A stretch of 64,000 nt of DNA from assembly GCF_038069765.1 (NCBI RefSeq), contig NZ_JBBPFS010000001.1, forward strand, positions 716,173 through 780,172, written 5' to 3'. The DNA comes from Arthrobacter_B sp038069765 (GTDB lineage: Bacteria > Actinomycetota > Actinomycetes > Actinomycetales > Micrococcaceae). The notes beneath the pieces were generated by a model. That model saw only the letters and a list, made by a program, of their open reading frames with translations, was not told the DNA's origin and made no database searches. Made by a program: the position numbers and the translations under genes. This document shows, one piece after another, positions 44,418 to 53,843 of this stretch; the first letter of the stretch is position 1, and each line of letters begins with the position of its first letter.

Positions 44418-45437
44418 GTGAACAGCACTCCCCTGCGCCGCAAGAGCACTGCCGTGCTCCCCGGCCTGCTTACCTCCGCCGCTGCCGTCCTTCCTGCGTA
44501 TCTGCTTCACTGGTTGTTTCCCTGGCTGCCGGTCCTGACGGCTGCAGTGGTTCTCGGCCTGCTCGCGGCCAACCTTCCGGGGATCTCGGCGGCCGTCACC
44601 GGACCGCTGAAGCCGGGACTGTCCGTAGCGGCCAAAACACTTATGCGGGCGGGAATCGTACTGCTGGGGCTGAAAGTGTCGCTGGTCGACATTGCCGGCC
44701 TCGGCGGGCCGGCCCTGCTCCTGATCGTGGTACTCGTGGCAGCGGCATTTGCCGGAACGTACCTGATCTGCCGGGCTTTCCGCCTCCCGGGAGAGGAACC
44801 GCTGCTGATTGCCTCCGGCTTCTCCATCTGCGGAGTTTCCGCCGTGGGTGCAATGGCCGCAGCGCGCAGGGTGCGGCACGAAGACACGGTGGTGCCGATC
44901 GCGCTGGTCACGCTGTGCGGAACACTGGCCATCGGGGTGCTGCCGCTGCTGGCTTCGCTCCTGGACCTGCCGGCCGAAACCTTCGGGATCTGGGCCGGGG
45001 CCTCCGTCCACGACGTCGGCCAGGTGGTGGCCACGGCACAGACCGCAGGTACTGCGGCGCTCGCCGCCGCCGTCGTCGTCAAGCTGGCACGGGTGGTCCT
45101 GCTTGCTCCCCTGGCCGCCGGCGCCGGGCTCCTGGGGCGGAGGGCGGCCCGGGGGGAGGAAACTCCGGGGAAGCTCCCTCCGCTGGTTCCCCTGTTTGTC
45201 CTGGGGTTTCTGGTGCTGATTGTTGTCCGCACCACGGGCGTGCTCCCCGGAAGCGTCCTCGCGGTGGCCGCCGAGGTACAGGAAGTCCTTTTCGCCGCCT
45301 CCCTGTTTGCGCTCGGTGCGGGAGTGCGGTTCCGGATGCTGTTTGTCTCCGGCGCCCGCGCCCTGGCCGCCGCACTGGTTTCCTGGTTCCTTATCGGCGC
45401 CCTGGGGCTGGCACTCGCGCTGCTGCTCTCCCGGTAA
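44418..45437 (+). CDS. YeiH/UPF0324 family putative sulfate exporter
   Basis: This is a membrane protein of 339 residues with about ten helices. It carries family segments: KTLMRAGIVLLGLKVSL, GFSICGVSAVGAMAAARRV, FGIWAGASVHDVGQVVATAQ and LFALGAGVRFRMLF. The family name is putative sulfate exporter; the substrate has not been shown here. GTG at 44418 is preferred since AGGGTGG precedes it; GTG at 44400 is an alternative. It stands alone between a divergent ATPase gene and pepN. Confidence 0.88.
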   Translation: MNSTPLRRKSTAVLPGLLTSAAAVLPAYLLHWLFPWLPVLTAAVVLGLLAANLPGISAAVTGPLKPGLSVAAKTLMRAGIVLLGLKVSLVDIAGLGGPALLLIVVLVAAAFAGTYLICRAFRLPGEEPLLIASGFSICGVSAVGAMAAARRVRHEDTVVPIALVTLCGTLAIGVLPLLASLLDLPAETFGIWAGASVHDVGQVVATAQTAGTAALAAAVVVKLARVVLLAPLAAGAGLLGRRAARGEETPGKLPPLVPLFVLGFLVLIVVRTTGVLPGSVLAVAAEVQEVLFAASLFALGAGVRFRMLFVSGARALAAALVSWFLIGALGLALALLLSR

Positions 45438-45542
45438 CACGCAGTCCTCCGCAAGTCCCCCGCAGACAGGCACTCCTGGACAGGTTCCTGCCGGCCCTGC
45501 ACTCCGGGCCCGGCCGGCGGCGGAAGGTGATTGAATGAGGGA

Positions 45543-48149
45543 GTGTCGAACCAGAATCTGCGCCGTGTTGAAGCCGCCGCCCGCTCAGCCCTCATCTCCG
45601 TTGACGCCTACGACGTCGAGCTCGATCTGAGAACCGCCGAAGACCCGGACGCTGCGGGATTCCGGTCCCGCAGCACCATCGGGTTTAGCTGCACCGAGGC
45701 CGGAGCCGAGACCTTCCTGGACTTCATCCACGGCGGCGTGTCGTCAGTGGTCCTGAACGGCAGGGAACTGCCGCTGGACAGTGCCGTGGACGGTTCCCGC
45801 ATCCACCTTCCGGACCTGGACCTCGTCAACGTCGTCACGGTGGACGGCACCGCCCTGTACAGCCGCAGCGGCGAGGGAATGCACCGTTTCACGGATCCGG
45901 CGGATTCACGCACCTATCTGTACACGCAGTACGAGCCCGCCGACGCGCGGCGGGTCTTCGCGAACTTTGAGCAGCCGGACCTCAAAGCCGCCTTCACGTT
46001 CCACGTCACCGCGCCGTCGGGCTGGGAAGTCGCCTCCAACGCAGTGGAAACCAACCGCACGGAACTTGCGGACGGACTGAGCCGCTGGGACTTCGCCCCC
46101 ACGCAGCGCATCTCCACCTACATCACCACTGTGCTGGCCGGACCCTACTACAAAGCGGCCGACGCCTGGTCCGGAACGATGGATGACGGCTCAGTCCTGG
46201 AGATCCCGCTCGGCGCCTACTGCCGTGCCTCGATGGCCCGGTACTTCGATCCGCAGAACATCTTCGACATCACCAAACGGGGGCTGGACTACTTCCACGG
46301 ACTGTTTGCGTACCCGTACCCCTTCGGCAAGTACGATTCCGCCTTTGTCCCTGAGTACAACCTCGGTGCGATGGAGAATCCCGGTCTGGTCACCTTTACC
46401 GAGGCCTACGTGTTCCGGTCCAAGGCCACCGAGGCACAGTACGAAGCCCGGGCCAATACCATCCTGCACGAAATGGCGCACATGTGGTTCGGCGACCTGG
46501 TCACCATGGCATGGTGGGATGACCTGTGGCTGAAGGAATCCTTTGCCGACTACATGGGCGCCCTGGCCGTGGACAACGCCACGGACTTCACCAACTCCTG
46601 GGTCTCCTTCGCGAACCGCCGCAAGGCCTGGGCGTATGTCCAGGACCAGCTCCCCACCACGCATCCGATCGTCGCTGACATCACCGATCTGGAAGCCGCC
46701 AAGCAGAACTTCGACGGCATCACCTATGCCAAGGGCGCCTCGGTGCTCAAACAATTGGTCGCCTATGTGGGCTTCGATGCCTTTATTGAAGCGGCGCGCG
46801 GGTACTTCCGCGACCATGCCTACGGCAACACCACCCTCGCGGACCTCCTCAACGCCCTGACTTCGGCGTCGGGGCGGGACATGGGTGTGTGGTCCCGGCT
46901 GTGGCTGGAGACCGCCGGCGTCCCCACCCTGACCCCGCTGGTCGAAACGGACGACGACGGCGTCTACACCTCGGTCACGGTTGTCCAGGACGCCCCGGAC
47001 CCGGTCAGCGGAGCACAGGTGCCGCGTCCGCACCGGCTGCGGATCGGGCTGTACAACCCCGACAGCTCCGGAGCGCTCGTGCGGACCGGAAGCGTGGAGG
47101 TCGACGTCGCCGGGCCCCGTACCCCGATCCCCGAGCTGACGGGAATGCAGCGCCCCGCACTGCTGCTCCTGAACGACGAGGACCTGACCTACGCCAAGAT
47201 CCGCTTCGACAACGATTCCTTGCAGACCCTGCTCCACCACGTGGGCCGGATTCCCGACCCGCTGGCCCGGGCAGTGTGCTTCTCCGCGCTGTGGAACCTC
47301 GTCCGCGACGGCGCGCTCAGCGCGCAGGACTACATCCGGCTCATTGTGCATGCCGCCCCCTCCGAAACCGGCGCCGGCGTGCTGCAGCTCCTGCTCGACA
47401 ACGCCCGCTTCGCCGTGGAACGCTTTGCTCCGGCTGAACGCCGCGGCGCCCTGCGCGAGGCCCTGTACTCGCTGGTGGTCGAGCAGCTGTACGCTGCCGA
47501 GCCCGGAAGTGACCGGCAGCTGATTTGGGCGCGCAGCGCCGCAGCCCTGGGCCGCCGCAGCACGTCCCAGACCCCGCTGCTGCGCGGCCTGCTGGACGGG
47601 ACCGCGGAGGTTCCCGGGCTCGCTGTCGACTCGGACCTGCGCTGGCTGCTCTGGCAGGCACTGGCAGCTACGTCAAACGCCTCACGGGCGGAACTGGAAG
47701 CAGAGCTGGAGCTGGACCCCACCGCATCCGGGCGCGTGGGTTTCACCACCGCAGCAGCAGCCTTCCCGGATGCGGCCGTCAAGGCGGCGGCCTGGCAGGA
47801 TGCCGTCCATTCGGATGAGCTGTCCAACCAGCTCCTGTCAGCAACCATCGAGGGGTTCTCGATCGGCAGCCACGAGCTGCTGTCCGTGTTCTCCGCCGAC
47901 TACTTCGCGTCCCTGACCCTGGTGTGGAGGTCGCGCAGCATAGAGCTGGCCAGCCGCGTTGTTGCGGGCCTGTTCCCCGGCGCCCAGGACCTGCCCGAGC
48001 ACATGGTGCCGGCGGACCATCCCGTGCTGGTTGCCAGCATGGACTGGCTGGAGGCGAACCCGGAGGCTCCGGCAGCCCTGCGCAGGATTATCCTCGAGCA
48101 GCAGGACCAGCTGCTGCGGGCACTGCGGGCCCAGGCAGCCGGCAGGTAA
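45543..48149 (+). CDS. pepN: aminopeptidase N
   Basis: This is a zinc M1-family aminopeptidase of 868 residues that trims N-terminal amino acids from peptides in the cytoplasm. The substrate-anchoring motif GAMENPG and the zinc motif HEMAHMWFGDLVTMAWWDDLWLKES are present near residues 275-335, and the large C-terminal helical domain is complete. GTG at 45543 (VSNQNLRRVEAAARSAL) matches the family start best; TTG at 45531 is possible. Ribosome sites are poorly spaced for both. Confidence 0.95.
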   Translation: MSNQNLRRVEAAARSALISVDAYDVELDLRTAEDPDAAGFRSRSTIGFSCTEAGAETFLDFIHGGVSSVVLNGRELPLDSAVDGSRIHLPDLDLVNVVTVDGTALYSRSGEGMHRFTDPADSRTYLYTQYEPADARRVFANFEQPDLKAAFTFHVTAPSGWEVASNAVETNRTELADGLSRWDFAPTQRISTYITTVLAGPYYKAADAWSGTMDDGSVLEIPLGAYCRASMARYFDPQNIFDITKRGLDYFHGLFAYPYPFGKYDSAFVPEYNLGAMENPGLVTFTEAYVFRSKATEAQYEARANTILHEMAHMWFGDLVTMAWWDDLWLKESFADYMGALAVDNATDFTNSWVSFANRRKAWAYVQDQLPTTHPIVADITDLEAAKQNFDGITYAKGASVLKQLVAYVGFDAFIEAARGYFRDHAYGNTTLADLLNALTSASGRDMGVWSRLWLETAGVPTLTPLVETDDDGVYTSVTVVQDAPDPVSGAQVPRPHRLRIGLYNPDSSGALVRTGSVEVDVAGPRTPIPELTGMQRPALLLLNDEDLTYAKIRFDNDSLQTLLHHVGRIPDPLARAVCFSALWNLVRDGALSAQDYIRLIVHAAPSETGAGVLQLLLDNARFAVERFAPAERRGALREALYSLVVEQLYAAEPGSDRQLIWARSAAALGRRSTSQTPLLRGLLDGTAEVPGLAVDSDLRWLLWQALAATSNASRAELEAELELDPTASGRVGFTTAAAAFPDAAVKAAAWQDAVHSDELSNQLLSATIEGFSIGSHELLSVFSADYFASLTLVWRSRSIELASRVVAGLFPGAQDLPEHMVPADHPVLVASMDWLEANPEAPAALRRIILEQQDQLLRALRAQAAGR

Positions 48150-48214
48150 CCGCAGCCGGAGCGGGTGTCCGTGCCGCGGTTACCCGGGAGCAGGGTCCGG
48201 GAGCGGGGCCGGGG

Positions 48215-48556
48215 CTAGGGCCAGTGGTCCCGCTTGGCCACTGTCAGCAGCACGGCGGAGTCCTCCAGGGCCTCCAGGGAGTGCCTGGCCTGGGGCACAA
48301 TAAGCAGATCTCCCGCCGAGCCCTCCCAGGAGTCGCCCTCCGAGAGCAGCGCAACCCGGCCCTTCAGCACGAAGACAGTCGCCTCGCCGGGATTCTCGTG
48401 CTCGTCCAGGATGAAGCCGGCATTCAACGCGATCAGGGTCTGCCGGAGCACGTGCTCGTGGCCCCCGTAAACGGTTTGGGCACTGCGGCCGCTGGAAGCG
48501 CCGCCGGCAATTTGCATCTGGGTCCGCACCAGGGCGGTCAGGGACTTTTTTTCCAT
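48215..48556 (-). CDS. cupin-domain protein
   Basis: This is a single-domain cupin of 113 residues. After a short helical start comes the cupin barrel with ALNAGFILDEHENPGEATVFVLKGRVALLSEGD and LLIVPQARHSLEALEDSAVLLTV. The first motif has only one His (DEHENPGEA) and the second has one (RHSL), so metal binding may be incomplete. A sensor or small enzyme role is possible; no function can be assigned. It follows lplA on the same strand, separated by a hairpin. Confidence 0.82.
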   Translation of the reverse strand: MEKKSLTALVRTQMQIAGGASSGRSAQTVYGGHEHVLRQTLIALNAGFILDEHENPGEATVFVLKGRVALLSEGDSWEGSAGDLLIVPQARHSLEALEDSAVLLTVAKRDHWP

Positions 48557-48574
48557 GCTGGGCAGTCTACTAGG

Positions 48575-48626
48575 ACGACGGAAGCGGCAGCGGCAGCAAC
48601 ACCGCCGCCGCTGCCGCCGCCGTCGT
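48575..48626 (-). terminator. GC-rich hairpin after the lipoate ligase gene
   Basis: Arms 48575-48594 and 48607-48626 match at 18 of 20 places with a 12-base loop. It lies just after the ligase stop; no T-run is present. Confidence 0.5.
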
Positions 48627-48640
48627 CGTACCCGCAGGTG

Positions 48641-49723
48641 CTACGGAACGCGGTTGAGCCATTCCGCGGTGCCGAATTTCTCCGCCACCTTGGCTTCGGC
48701 GCGGGCCAGCTCCTCGTCGCTGAGCCCTGCCGGAACAGCACCGTACCGCGCACTGAAGGTGTCCATCATCGTGGAAATGATCTCTTCGCGGGTCAGGCCG
48801 GTCTGGCGGCGCAGCGGATCCACGCGCTTCTTGGCACTCGTGGTGCCCTTGTCGGACAGCTTTTCCTTGCCGATCCGCAGGACCTCCAGCATCTTGTCCG
48901 CATCAATGTTGTAGGACATGGTGACGTGGTGCAGCATGCCGCCGTTGCTGAAGCGTTTCTGGGCGGCACCGCCGATCTTCCCCTGGTCCGTGGCGATGTC
49001 GTTCAGCGGCTGGTACCAGGCCTTGATGCCCAGCTTCTCCAGCGACTCCATCACCCAGGCGTCAAGAAACGGGTAGGACTCGGCAAAACTGAGTCCGTCC
49101 ACCAGGGACTGCGGGACGTAAATGGAGTACGTAATGGCGTTGCCGTGCTCCATGAACATGGCACCGCCGCCGCTGATGCGCCGTACCACCGTCACCCCGT
49201 GCTTCTGCGCCCCCTGTGCATCTACCTCGTTGCGCAGCGACTGGAAGCTGCCAATGACCACGGAGGGGGTTTCCCATTCCCAGAAACGCAGGGTGGGGTT
49301 TCTCCGGCCCGCCCCGACCTCTTCCGCGAGGACTTCGTCCATTGCCACGTGCATGGGCGTGGAGAGAGGCGTGGGACCAATGATTTCCCACTGGTGGTCG
49401 TTCCATCCCGTGGCCTTTGCCAGCGCGCGGCGCACGGCCGTGGCGATGGCCTCCGGCGAGAAGCCGAACAGTACGGCGTCGGCGGGCAGGTTCTGCCGCA
49501 CTGCGGCCGCGATGTCCGCCCCTGCCGCATCTTCCGGCAGCCCTTCCAGCGCCTGGTTGATGTTCAGCAGGGCGTCGTCGGGTTCGAGGAAGAAGTCGCC
49601 GCTCAGGGAAACGTTGGCCAGCTTCCCGTCCCGGACGTCCAGGTCCACCACCACCAGCTTCCCGCCGGCCACCTTGAACTCGCCGTGGCGGCGGCCGTTG
49701 TCCTGTTCAGTGCTGCTGCTCAT
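48641..49723 (-). CDS. lipoate-protein ligase family (LplA-like)
   Basis: This is a biotin/lipoate A/B ligase family protein of 360 residues that attaches lipoate or octanoate to enzyme complexes. The catalytic domain begins near GPTPLSTPMHVAMDEVLAEEV and shows TLRFWEWETPSVVIGSFQS, VVRRISGGGAMFMEHGNAITYS (the RRxSGGG signature) and a C-terminal Lys region. The first 115 residues (starting GRRHGEFKVAGGKLVVVDLDVRDG) look like an accessory LplA C-terminal domain placed at the N-terminus, as in related actinobacterial proteins. Confidence 0.88.
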   Translation of the reverse strand: MSSSTEQDNGRRHGEFKVAGGKLVVVDLDVRDGKLANVSLSGDFFLEPDDALLNINQALEGLPEDAAGADIAAAVRQNLPADAVLFGFSPEAIATAVRRALAKATGWNDHQWEIIGPTPLSTPMHVAMDEVLAEEVGAGRRNPTLRFWEWETPSVVIGSFQSLRNEVDAQGAQKHGVTVVRRISGGGAMFMEHGNAITYSIYVPQSLVDGLSFAESYPFLDAWVMESLEKLGIKAWYQPLNDIATDQGKIGGAAQKRFSNGGMLHHVTMSYNIDADKMLEVLRIGKEKLSDKGTTSAKKRVDPLRRQTGLTREEIISTMMDTFSARYGAVPAGLSDEELARAEAKVAEKFGTAEWLNRVP

Positions 49724-49742
49724 TCGGTTTCCTTTTCCGCAA

Positions 49743-49777
49743 GTAAAAAGGCCCGCCCGGATGTCCGGGCGGGCCTT
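49743..49777 (-). terminator. Rho-independent terminator after rpmE2
   Basis: A perfect stem (49748-49761 with 49764-49777) is followed on the minus strand by a TTTTTACTT run. Confidence 0.93.
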
Positions 49778-49813
49778 CCTAGTCTAGAAGCTCTGCTGTT
49801 CTTTGCGAACGAA

Positions 49814-50071
49814 TTACTTCTTGGCGCCGAAGCCCTTGAAGCGTGCGTTGAAGCGCTCGACACGGCCGGCGGAGTCCATGATGCGCTGCTTGCCCGTGTA
49901 GAACGGGTGCGATGCGGAGGAGATTTCCACCTCGATGAGGGGGTAGGTGTTACCGTCTTCCCACTCGATCGTCTTGGACGACGTAGCCGTGGAGTTGGTC
50001 AGGAACGCGGTGTCGGACGCGAGATCGCGGAAGACAACCGGGCCGTATTTGGGGTGGGTATCAGACTTCAA
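49814..50071 (-). CDS. rpmE2: 50S ribosomal protein L31, type B
   Basis: This is a ribosomal protein of the large subunit, 85 residues. The form KSDTHPKYGPVVFRDLASD is type B; it has no Cys at all, so it is the zinc-free (C-minus) paralogue often expressed under zinc shortage. The start is TTG at 50071, with AGAAGG seven bases upstream. An ATG at 50110 would give 13 extra residues that do not belong to the family. A canonical Zur box is not evident upstream. Confidence 0.95.
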   Translation of the reverse strand: MKSDTHPKYGPVVFRDLASDTAFLTNSTATSSKTIEWEDGNTYPLIEVEISSASHPFYTGKQRIMDSAGRVERFNARFKGFGAKK

Positions 50072-50221
50072 TGTATTACCTTCTTTTGGTGCCTGGATTT
50101 TGCCAGGCACTGGTGGTTGAAAGCTTGGAATGTCCCCGTGGTTCGCGGTTGAGCACTTTCCTCGGGGATCAGCAATTCAGCATACCGCATTCCGGGGTGC
50201 GGGTTAAAGCCGGGAGCTGCC

Positions 50222-51148
50222 CTAGGGCCGGGGTCCCCATCCGCTGTTGACTGCGGTGATGCTGGAGGTGATCCCCCGGGCCCGTCCGGTGAGCTCAAGC
50301 CGGATAGGGCGGTAGTAGTCGTCCAGCCACAGGGTCACCCCGGTGGGCATCATGTCATCGGTATCGGCGCCGTCGGGCCTGATGCCGCTGATTTTGGTCC
50401 GGACGGCGCCGTTGAGGACGGCGGCGTAGTCGACCTCCAGGGCAGCCGACCCTCCGAGCAGCGCTGCCACCCGTTCCGGGTTCACGGTCAGCTCTGCGGC
50501 CGAGGCCAGCACAGCCGCATAGGCCTGTTCCGGGGTGCCGTCGGGAAGGGCGGTGATCCGTCCTCCCCCGGTGTCAACGCTGCCTCCGCCGGCGCCCGCG
50601 GTGATCAGCAGGTTCAGGTCCTCATTGGCCAGTGTCAGGGAGAACTCCGGCCCGGTGGTGAACTCCACCGTGTGCGTGCCCTGCGGCAGCCAGCTGGATG
50701 CTGTCTCCAGGGTCTGGGTCGCTCCGCCGCCCGCCGTCATGGCAGCCCGGACGCAAACTGCCGCGTCGTCGGCCGGAAGGGGTGCAGGATCCCGCCGCAG
50801 CAGGAACTGGCAGGCGTCCTGCACCGGCTGCGGCATGCCCGCCTGGCTGCCGCTGACGCCTACCTTCATCGGTTCCGGGGCAGGTGCGGGTTCGGTGGTT
50901 GGCATCGCCGGGACTGTGGGTGCCGGCGGAGCAGGCCGCGGCGCCGGCGCTGCCGGGGCGGAGGCGGGTCCGGGGGCGGTTTGGCGTGCGCTGACCTGCT
51001 CGGCTGTCGGACCGCATGCCGCCAGCGGCAGTATCAGTGCTGCGGCCAGCATCGCCGCCGGAACGAGCGGGAGCCGCCGGCCACCGGCCGAAGAGCCGGC
51101 GGCACGATATCTCCCGAGCGGTGAAATCCGGCAGTGGCGTGTACGCAT
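50222..51148 (-). CDS. lipoprotein of unknown function
   Basis: The 308-residue product has a signal peptide with basic N-terminus and lipobox LAAC (Cys45), a tether of about 50 residues rich in Pro and Ala, and a C-terminal domain from about residue 95. This domain has beta-rich pattern (THTVEFTTGPEFSLTLANEDLNL, YAAVLNGAVRTKISGIRPDG, VTLWLDDYYRPIRLELTGRA) that recalls LppX/LprG-type lipid-carrier or LolA-like folds. This resemblance is by eye only. It lies between rpmE2 and an RNA methyltransferase gene on the same strand. Confidence 0.75.
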   Translation of the reverse strand: MRTRHCRISPLGRYRAAGSSAGGRRLPLVPAAMLAAALILPLAACGPTAEQVSARQTAPGPASAPAAPAPRPAPPAPTVPAMPTTEPAPAPEPMKVGVSGSQAGMPQPVQDACQFLLRRDPAPLPADDAAVCVRAAMTAGGGATQTLETASSWLPQGTHTVEFTTGPEFSLTLANEDLNLLITAGAGGGSVDTGGGRITALPDGTPEQAYAAVLASAAELTVNPERVAALLGGSAALEVDYAAVLNGAVRTKISGIRPDGADTDDMMPTGVTLWLDDYYRPIRLELTGRARGITSSITAVNSGWGPRP

Positions 51149-51232
51149 GGCGACCCCAGAACGAAATGCGAAGGATTATCAGTGACGCCGCAAGTGTTGC
51201 ACTAAAGCCGCCCGAGGGTAAGGGAAACGGAA

Positions 51233-52054
51233 CTATTCGCTGCTGTGCGGCCGCGGCCGGCATTCCCAAAAGGCCACGGCACTTGCCGCAGCCACGTTCA
51301 GCGAGTCGACTCCGGCGCTCATGGGGATCCGGACGGAGACATCGACGGCGGCAAGGGTGCCGGCCGCCAAGCCGTCACCTTCGGTTCCCAGCACCAGGGC
51401 CAGACGCTCGTCCCGGCGGCCGCTGAGCTCGTCCAGCGTAAGCGAGTCCTCAGCCAAAGCCAGCGCGGCGGTGACAAATCCGGCGCTCCGCAGGGCTCCA
51501 AGCTGCCCCGGCCAATCAGTCAGGCGCACCCAGGGCACCTGGAAGACGGCTCCCATGCTGACCCGGATCGCCCTGCGGTACAGGGGGTCGGCGCAGCGGG
51601 GACTGACCAGGACGGCGTCGACCTGCAACGCTGCAGCGGAGCGGAAGATGGCGCCGATGTTGGTGTGGTCAACGATGTCTTCGAGCACGGCCACCCGCCG
51701 CGCCGAGGCGAGCAGCGGCGCCAGTTCCAGCGGTGCCGGCCGCTCCATCGCGGCCAGGGCTCCGCGGTGCAGGTGGAATCCGGTGATCTCTTCCAGCAGA
51801 TCCGCCGTTCCCACGTAGGCGGGTACGTCGGGATACCTCTCCAGCAGGTCCTGGAGGTCGGGAAGCCACTTCTCGGCCAGGAAAAAGGACCGCGGCCGGT
51901 GTCCTGCGTCCAGGGCCCGGCGCAGGACCTTGGAGGACTCGGCGATGTACAGGCCTTCGGCAGGTTCCCGGCGGCGGCGAAGCGCGGTGTCGGTCAGGTT
52001 GGTGTAGTCGGCGACGCGCGGGTCCGCCGCGGTGCTCAGGTGGTAAACGGTCAC
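51233..52054 (-). CDS. TrmH/SpoU-family RNA methyltransferase
   Basis: This is a SAM-dependent 2'-O-ribose methyltransferase of 273 residues acting on rRNA or tRNA. It has an N-terminal substrate-binding domain (AESSKVLRRALDAGHRPRSFF) and a SPOUT knot: VAVLEDIVDHTNIGAIFRSAAA, ALVLGTEGDGLAAGTL and IPMSAGVDSLNVAAASAVAFWE. The exact target is unknown. The GTG start directly follows the stop of the TSUP gene. Confidence 0.93.
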   Translation of the reverse strand: MTVYHLSTAADPRVADYTNLTDTALRRRREPAEGLYIAESSKVLRRALDAGHRPRSFFLAEKWLPDLQDLLERYPDVPAYVGTADLLEEITGFHLHRGALAAMERPAPLELAPLLASARRVAVLEDIVDHTNIGAIFRSAAALQVDAVLVSPRCADPLYRRAIRVSMGAVFQVPWVRLTDWPGQLGALRSAGFVTAALALAEDSLTLDELSGRRDERLALVLGTEGDGLAAGTLAAVDVSVRIPMSAGVDSLNVAAASAVAFWECRPRPHSSE

Positions 52055-52867
52055 TTAGAACACCATATTCCACAGGGCCAGCAGGCCCAGCAGCACGATC
52101 ACTGCGCGAAGGACCGCCGGAGAGAGCCTGCGGCCGAGGGCGGCCCCGGCAAAACCGCCGATCAGCGAGCCCACCGCGATGAGCGCCACCACGGGCCACA
52201 CAATCCGGTCGTAGGCGAAAATCAGGTAGGACACGGCGGCAACGATGTTTACGCCCAGCACCAGGATGTTCTTCATCGCATTGGCGTGCTGGATGGTGCC
52301 GTGAAGGAAGATGCCGAGGATCCCCACCAGCAGGATTCCCTGCGCCGCCACGAAGTAGCCCCCGTAGACGCCGGCCAGGTAGATCAGGATGACCAGGATC
52401 ACGCTCTGGCGCCGCGGTGCTTTTACCGGAGCCGCGGGAAGACCCGGACCGCCCGCCGCCGGCGCCGGTGCTGATGCTTCGGCCCGACGGCGGACCCAGG
52501 CCTGCAGCGCGGGCTGGAAGACAACAAAGAGCAGCGCCGCCACAATCAGGTACGGGGCCACCGTGCCGAAGACGGACTCCGGCAGGTGCAGCAGCAGCGC
52601 CGCACCGGTGATGCCGCCCAGAATTGAAGCTGGCAGCAGTTTCAGCAGCGTGGACTTCAGCCCCGCCAGCTCTCTGCGGTAGCCCCAGGATCCGGCCAGG
52701 TTACCGGCGATCAGGCCCATGGCGTTGGAAATGGTGGCGGCCACCGGGGCATACCCCAGTGCCACGAGAACCGGGAAGGTTACCAGCGTGCCGGAGCCGA
52801 CGACGGCGTTGATGGTTCCCGCCCACAGTCCGGCGACCAACACCAGGGCGTCATGAAAAAGGTCCAC
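52055..52867 (-). CDS. TSUP family sulfite/organic-acid exporter (TauE/SafE)
   Basis: This is a membrane permease of 270 residues with about eight helices. It has the duplicated family motif: AGTINAVVGSGTLVTFPVLVALG in the first half and AGVYGGYFVAAQGILL in the second. It starts at GTG 52867. Members move sulfite, sulfoacetate or other small anions; the substrate is not predictable here. It is followed without gap by the RNA methyltransferase gene. Confidence 0.9.
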   Translation of the reverse strand: MDLFHDALVLVAGLWAGTINAVVGSGTLVTFPVLVALGYAPVAATISNAMGLIAGNLAGSWGYRRELAGLKSTLLKLLPASILGGITGAALLLHLPESVFGTVAPYLIVAALLFVVFQPALQAWVRRRAEASAPAPAAGGPGLPAAPVKAPRRQSVILVILIYLAGVYGGYFVAAQGILLVGILGIFLHGTIQHANAMKNILVLGVNIVAAVSYLIFAYDRIVWPVVALIAVGSLIGGFAGAALGRRLSPAVLRAVIVLLGLLALWNMVF

Positions 52868-52890
52868 CGGGCCGCTGCGTCAGGCAGGAA

Positions 52891-53688
52891 TCAGCGGCGC
52901 GCGGTGGCGGACCAGCGTCCGCCGTCGTGCTGCACGTCCAGCGGCAGATCGAAAGCGGCGCTGAGGTTCTCCTCGGTGAAAACACCTTCGATAGGTCCGG
53001 AAGCCACCACTCCGCCGTCGCGCAGCAGCAGGGCATGCGTGAAGCCCGGAGGAACTTCCTCCAGGTGGTGGGTCACCAGGACCATCGCGGGAGCTTCCTC
53101 GTCGCGGGCCAGGTCTGCGAGGCGGGCCACCAGGTCCTCGCGGCCGGCCAGGTCCAGGCCTGCCGCCGGCTCGTCCAGCAGCAGCAGTTCCGGATCCGTC
53201 ATCAGCGCACGGGCAATCTGCACCCGCTTGCGTTCGCCCTCGCTGAGGGAGGCAAAACTGCGGTTCATGAAGGTGGACATGCCCCAGTCGTGGAGCAGGT
53301 GGAAGGCGCGGCGCTCATCGAGCTTCTCGTACTTTTCCCGCCAGCGGCCCGTCATCCCGTAGGACGCGGTGAGGACCACGTTGAGCACGGTTTCGTGCTC
53401 CGGAATCTGGTTGGCGAGGGCGGCGGAGGCCAGGCCGATCCGCGGGCGCAGTTCAAAAACATCAACGGTTCCGAGGACTTCCTCCAGGATTCCGGCCACG
53501 CCGCGCGTAGGGTGCATGCGTCCGCCGGCGATCTGCAGCAGAGTGGTCTTGCCGGCGCCGTTGGGTCCCATGATGACCCAGCGCTCCCCCTCCTTGACCT
53601 GCCAGTCAACGGCATCCAACAGGGTCTTGCCGCCGCGAACGACACTTACGGCAGCAAATTCAAGAACATCACTCATAGCACTAGACAT
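52891..53688 (-). CDS. ABC transporter ATP-binding protein (orphan, ModF/YlmA-like)
   Basis: This is one ABC ATPase domain of 265 residues: Walker A GPNGAGKT, Q-loop region, signature LSEGERKRVQIARAL in place of LSGGQ, Walker B LLLLDEPAAGLD and an H-loop (LVTHHLEEVPPG). No permease or binding protein is close by, which is typical of this subfamily; the role may not be transport. ATG at 53688 was chosen (MSSAMSDVLEFAAV); ATG at 53676 is also possible. A longer frame to 53820 would overlap the serB leader. Confidence 0.88.
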   Translation of the reverse strand: MSSAMSDVLEFAAVSVVRGGKTLLDAVDWQVKEGERWVIMGPNGAGKTTLLQIAGGRMHPTRGVAGILEEVLGTVDVFELRPRIGLASAALANQIPEHETVLNVVLTASYGMTGRWREKYEKLDERRAFHLLHDWGMSTFMNRSFASLSEGERKRVQIARALMTDPELLLLDEPAAGLDLAGREDLVARLADLARDEEAPAMVLVTHHLEEVPPGFTHALLLRDGGVVASGPIEGVFTEENLSAAFDLPLDVQHDGGRWSATARR

Positions 53689-53843
53689 TAGGCTAAAGAA
53701 AGGGCCGATGGCTAAACGCGGTGCCGCGGCCCTTCCGGCCCCTACCTGTCCGGACCGCCGCCGGTGCACGTACCGGCACCCCAGCAGTTCCAGCTCGTCC
53801 AGCAGTTTCAGCAGTTCCAACCCGCCTTGAGAAACGGATAGCG

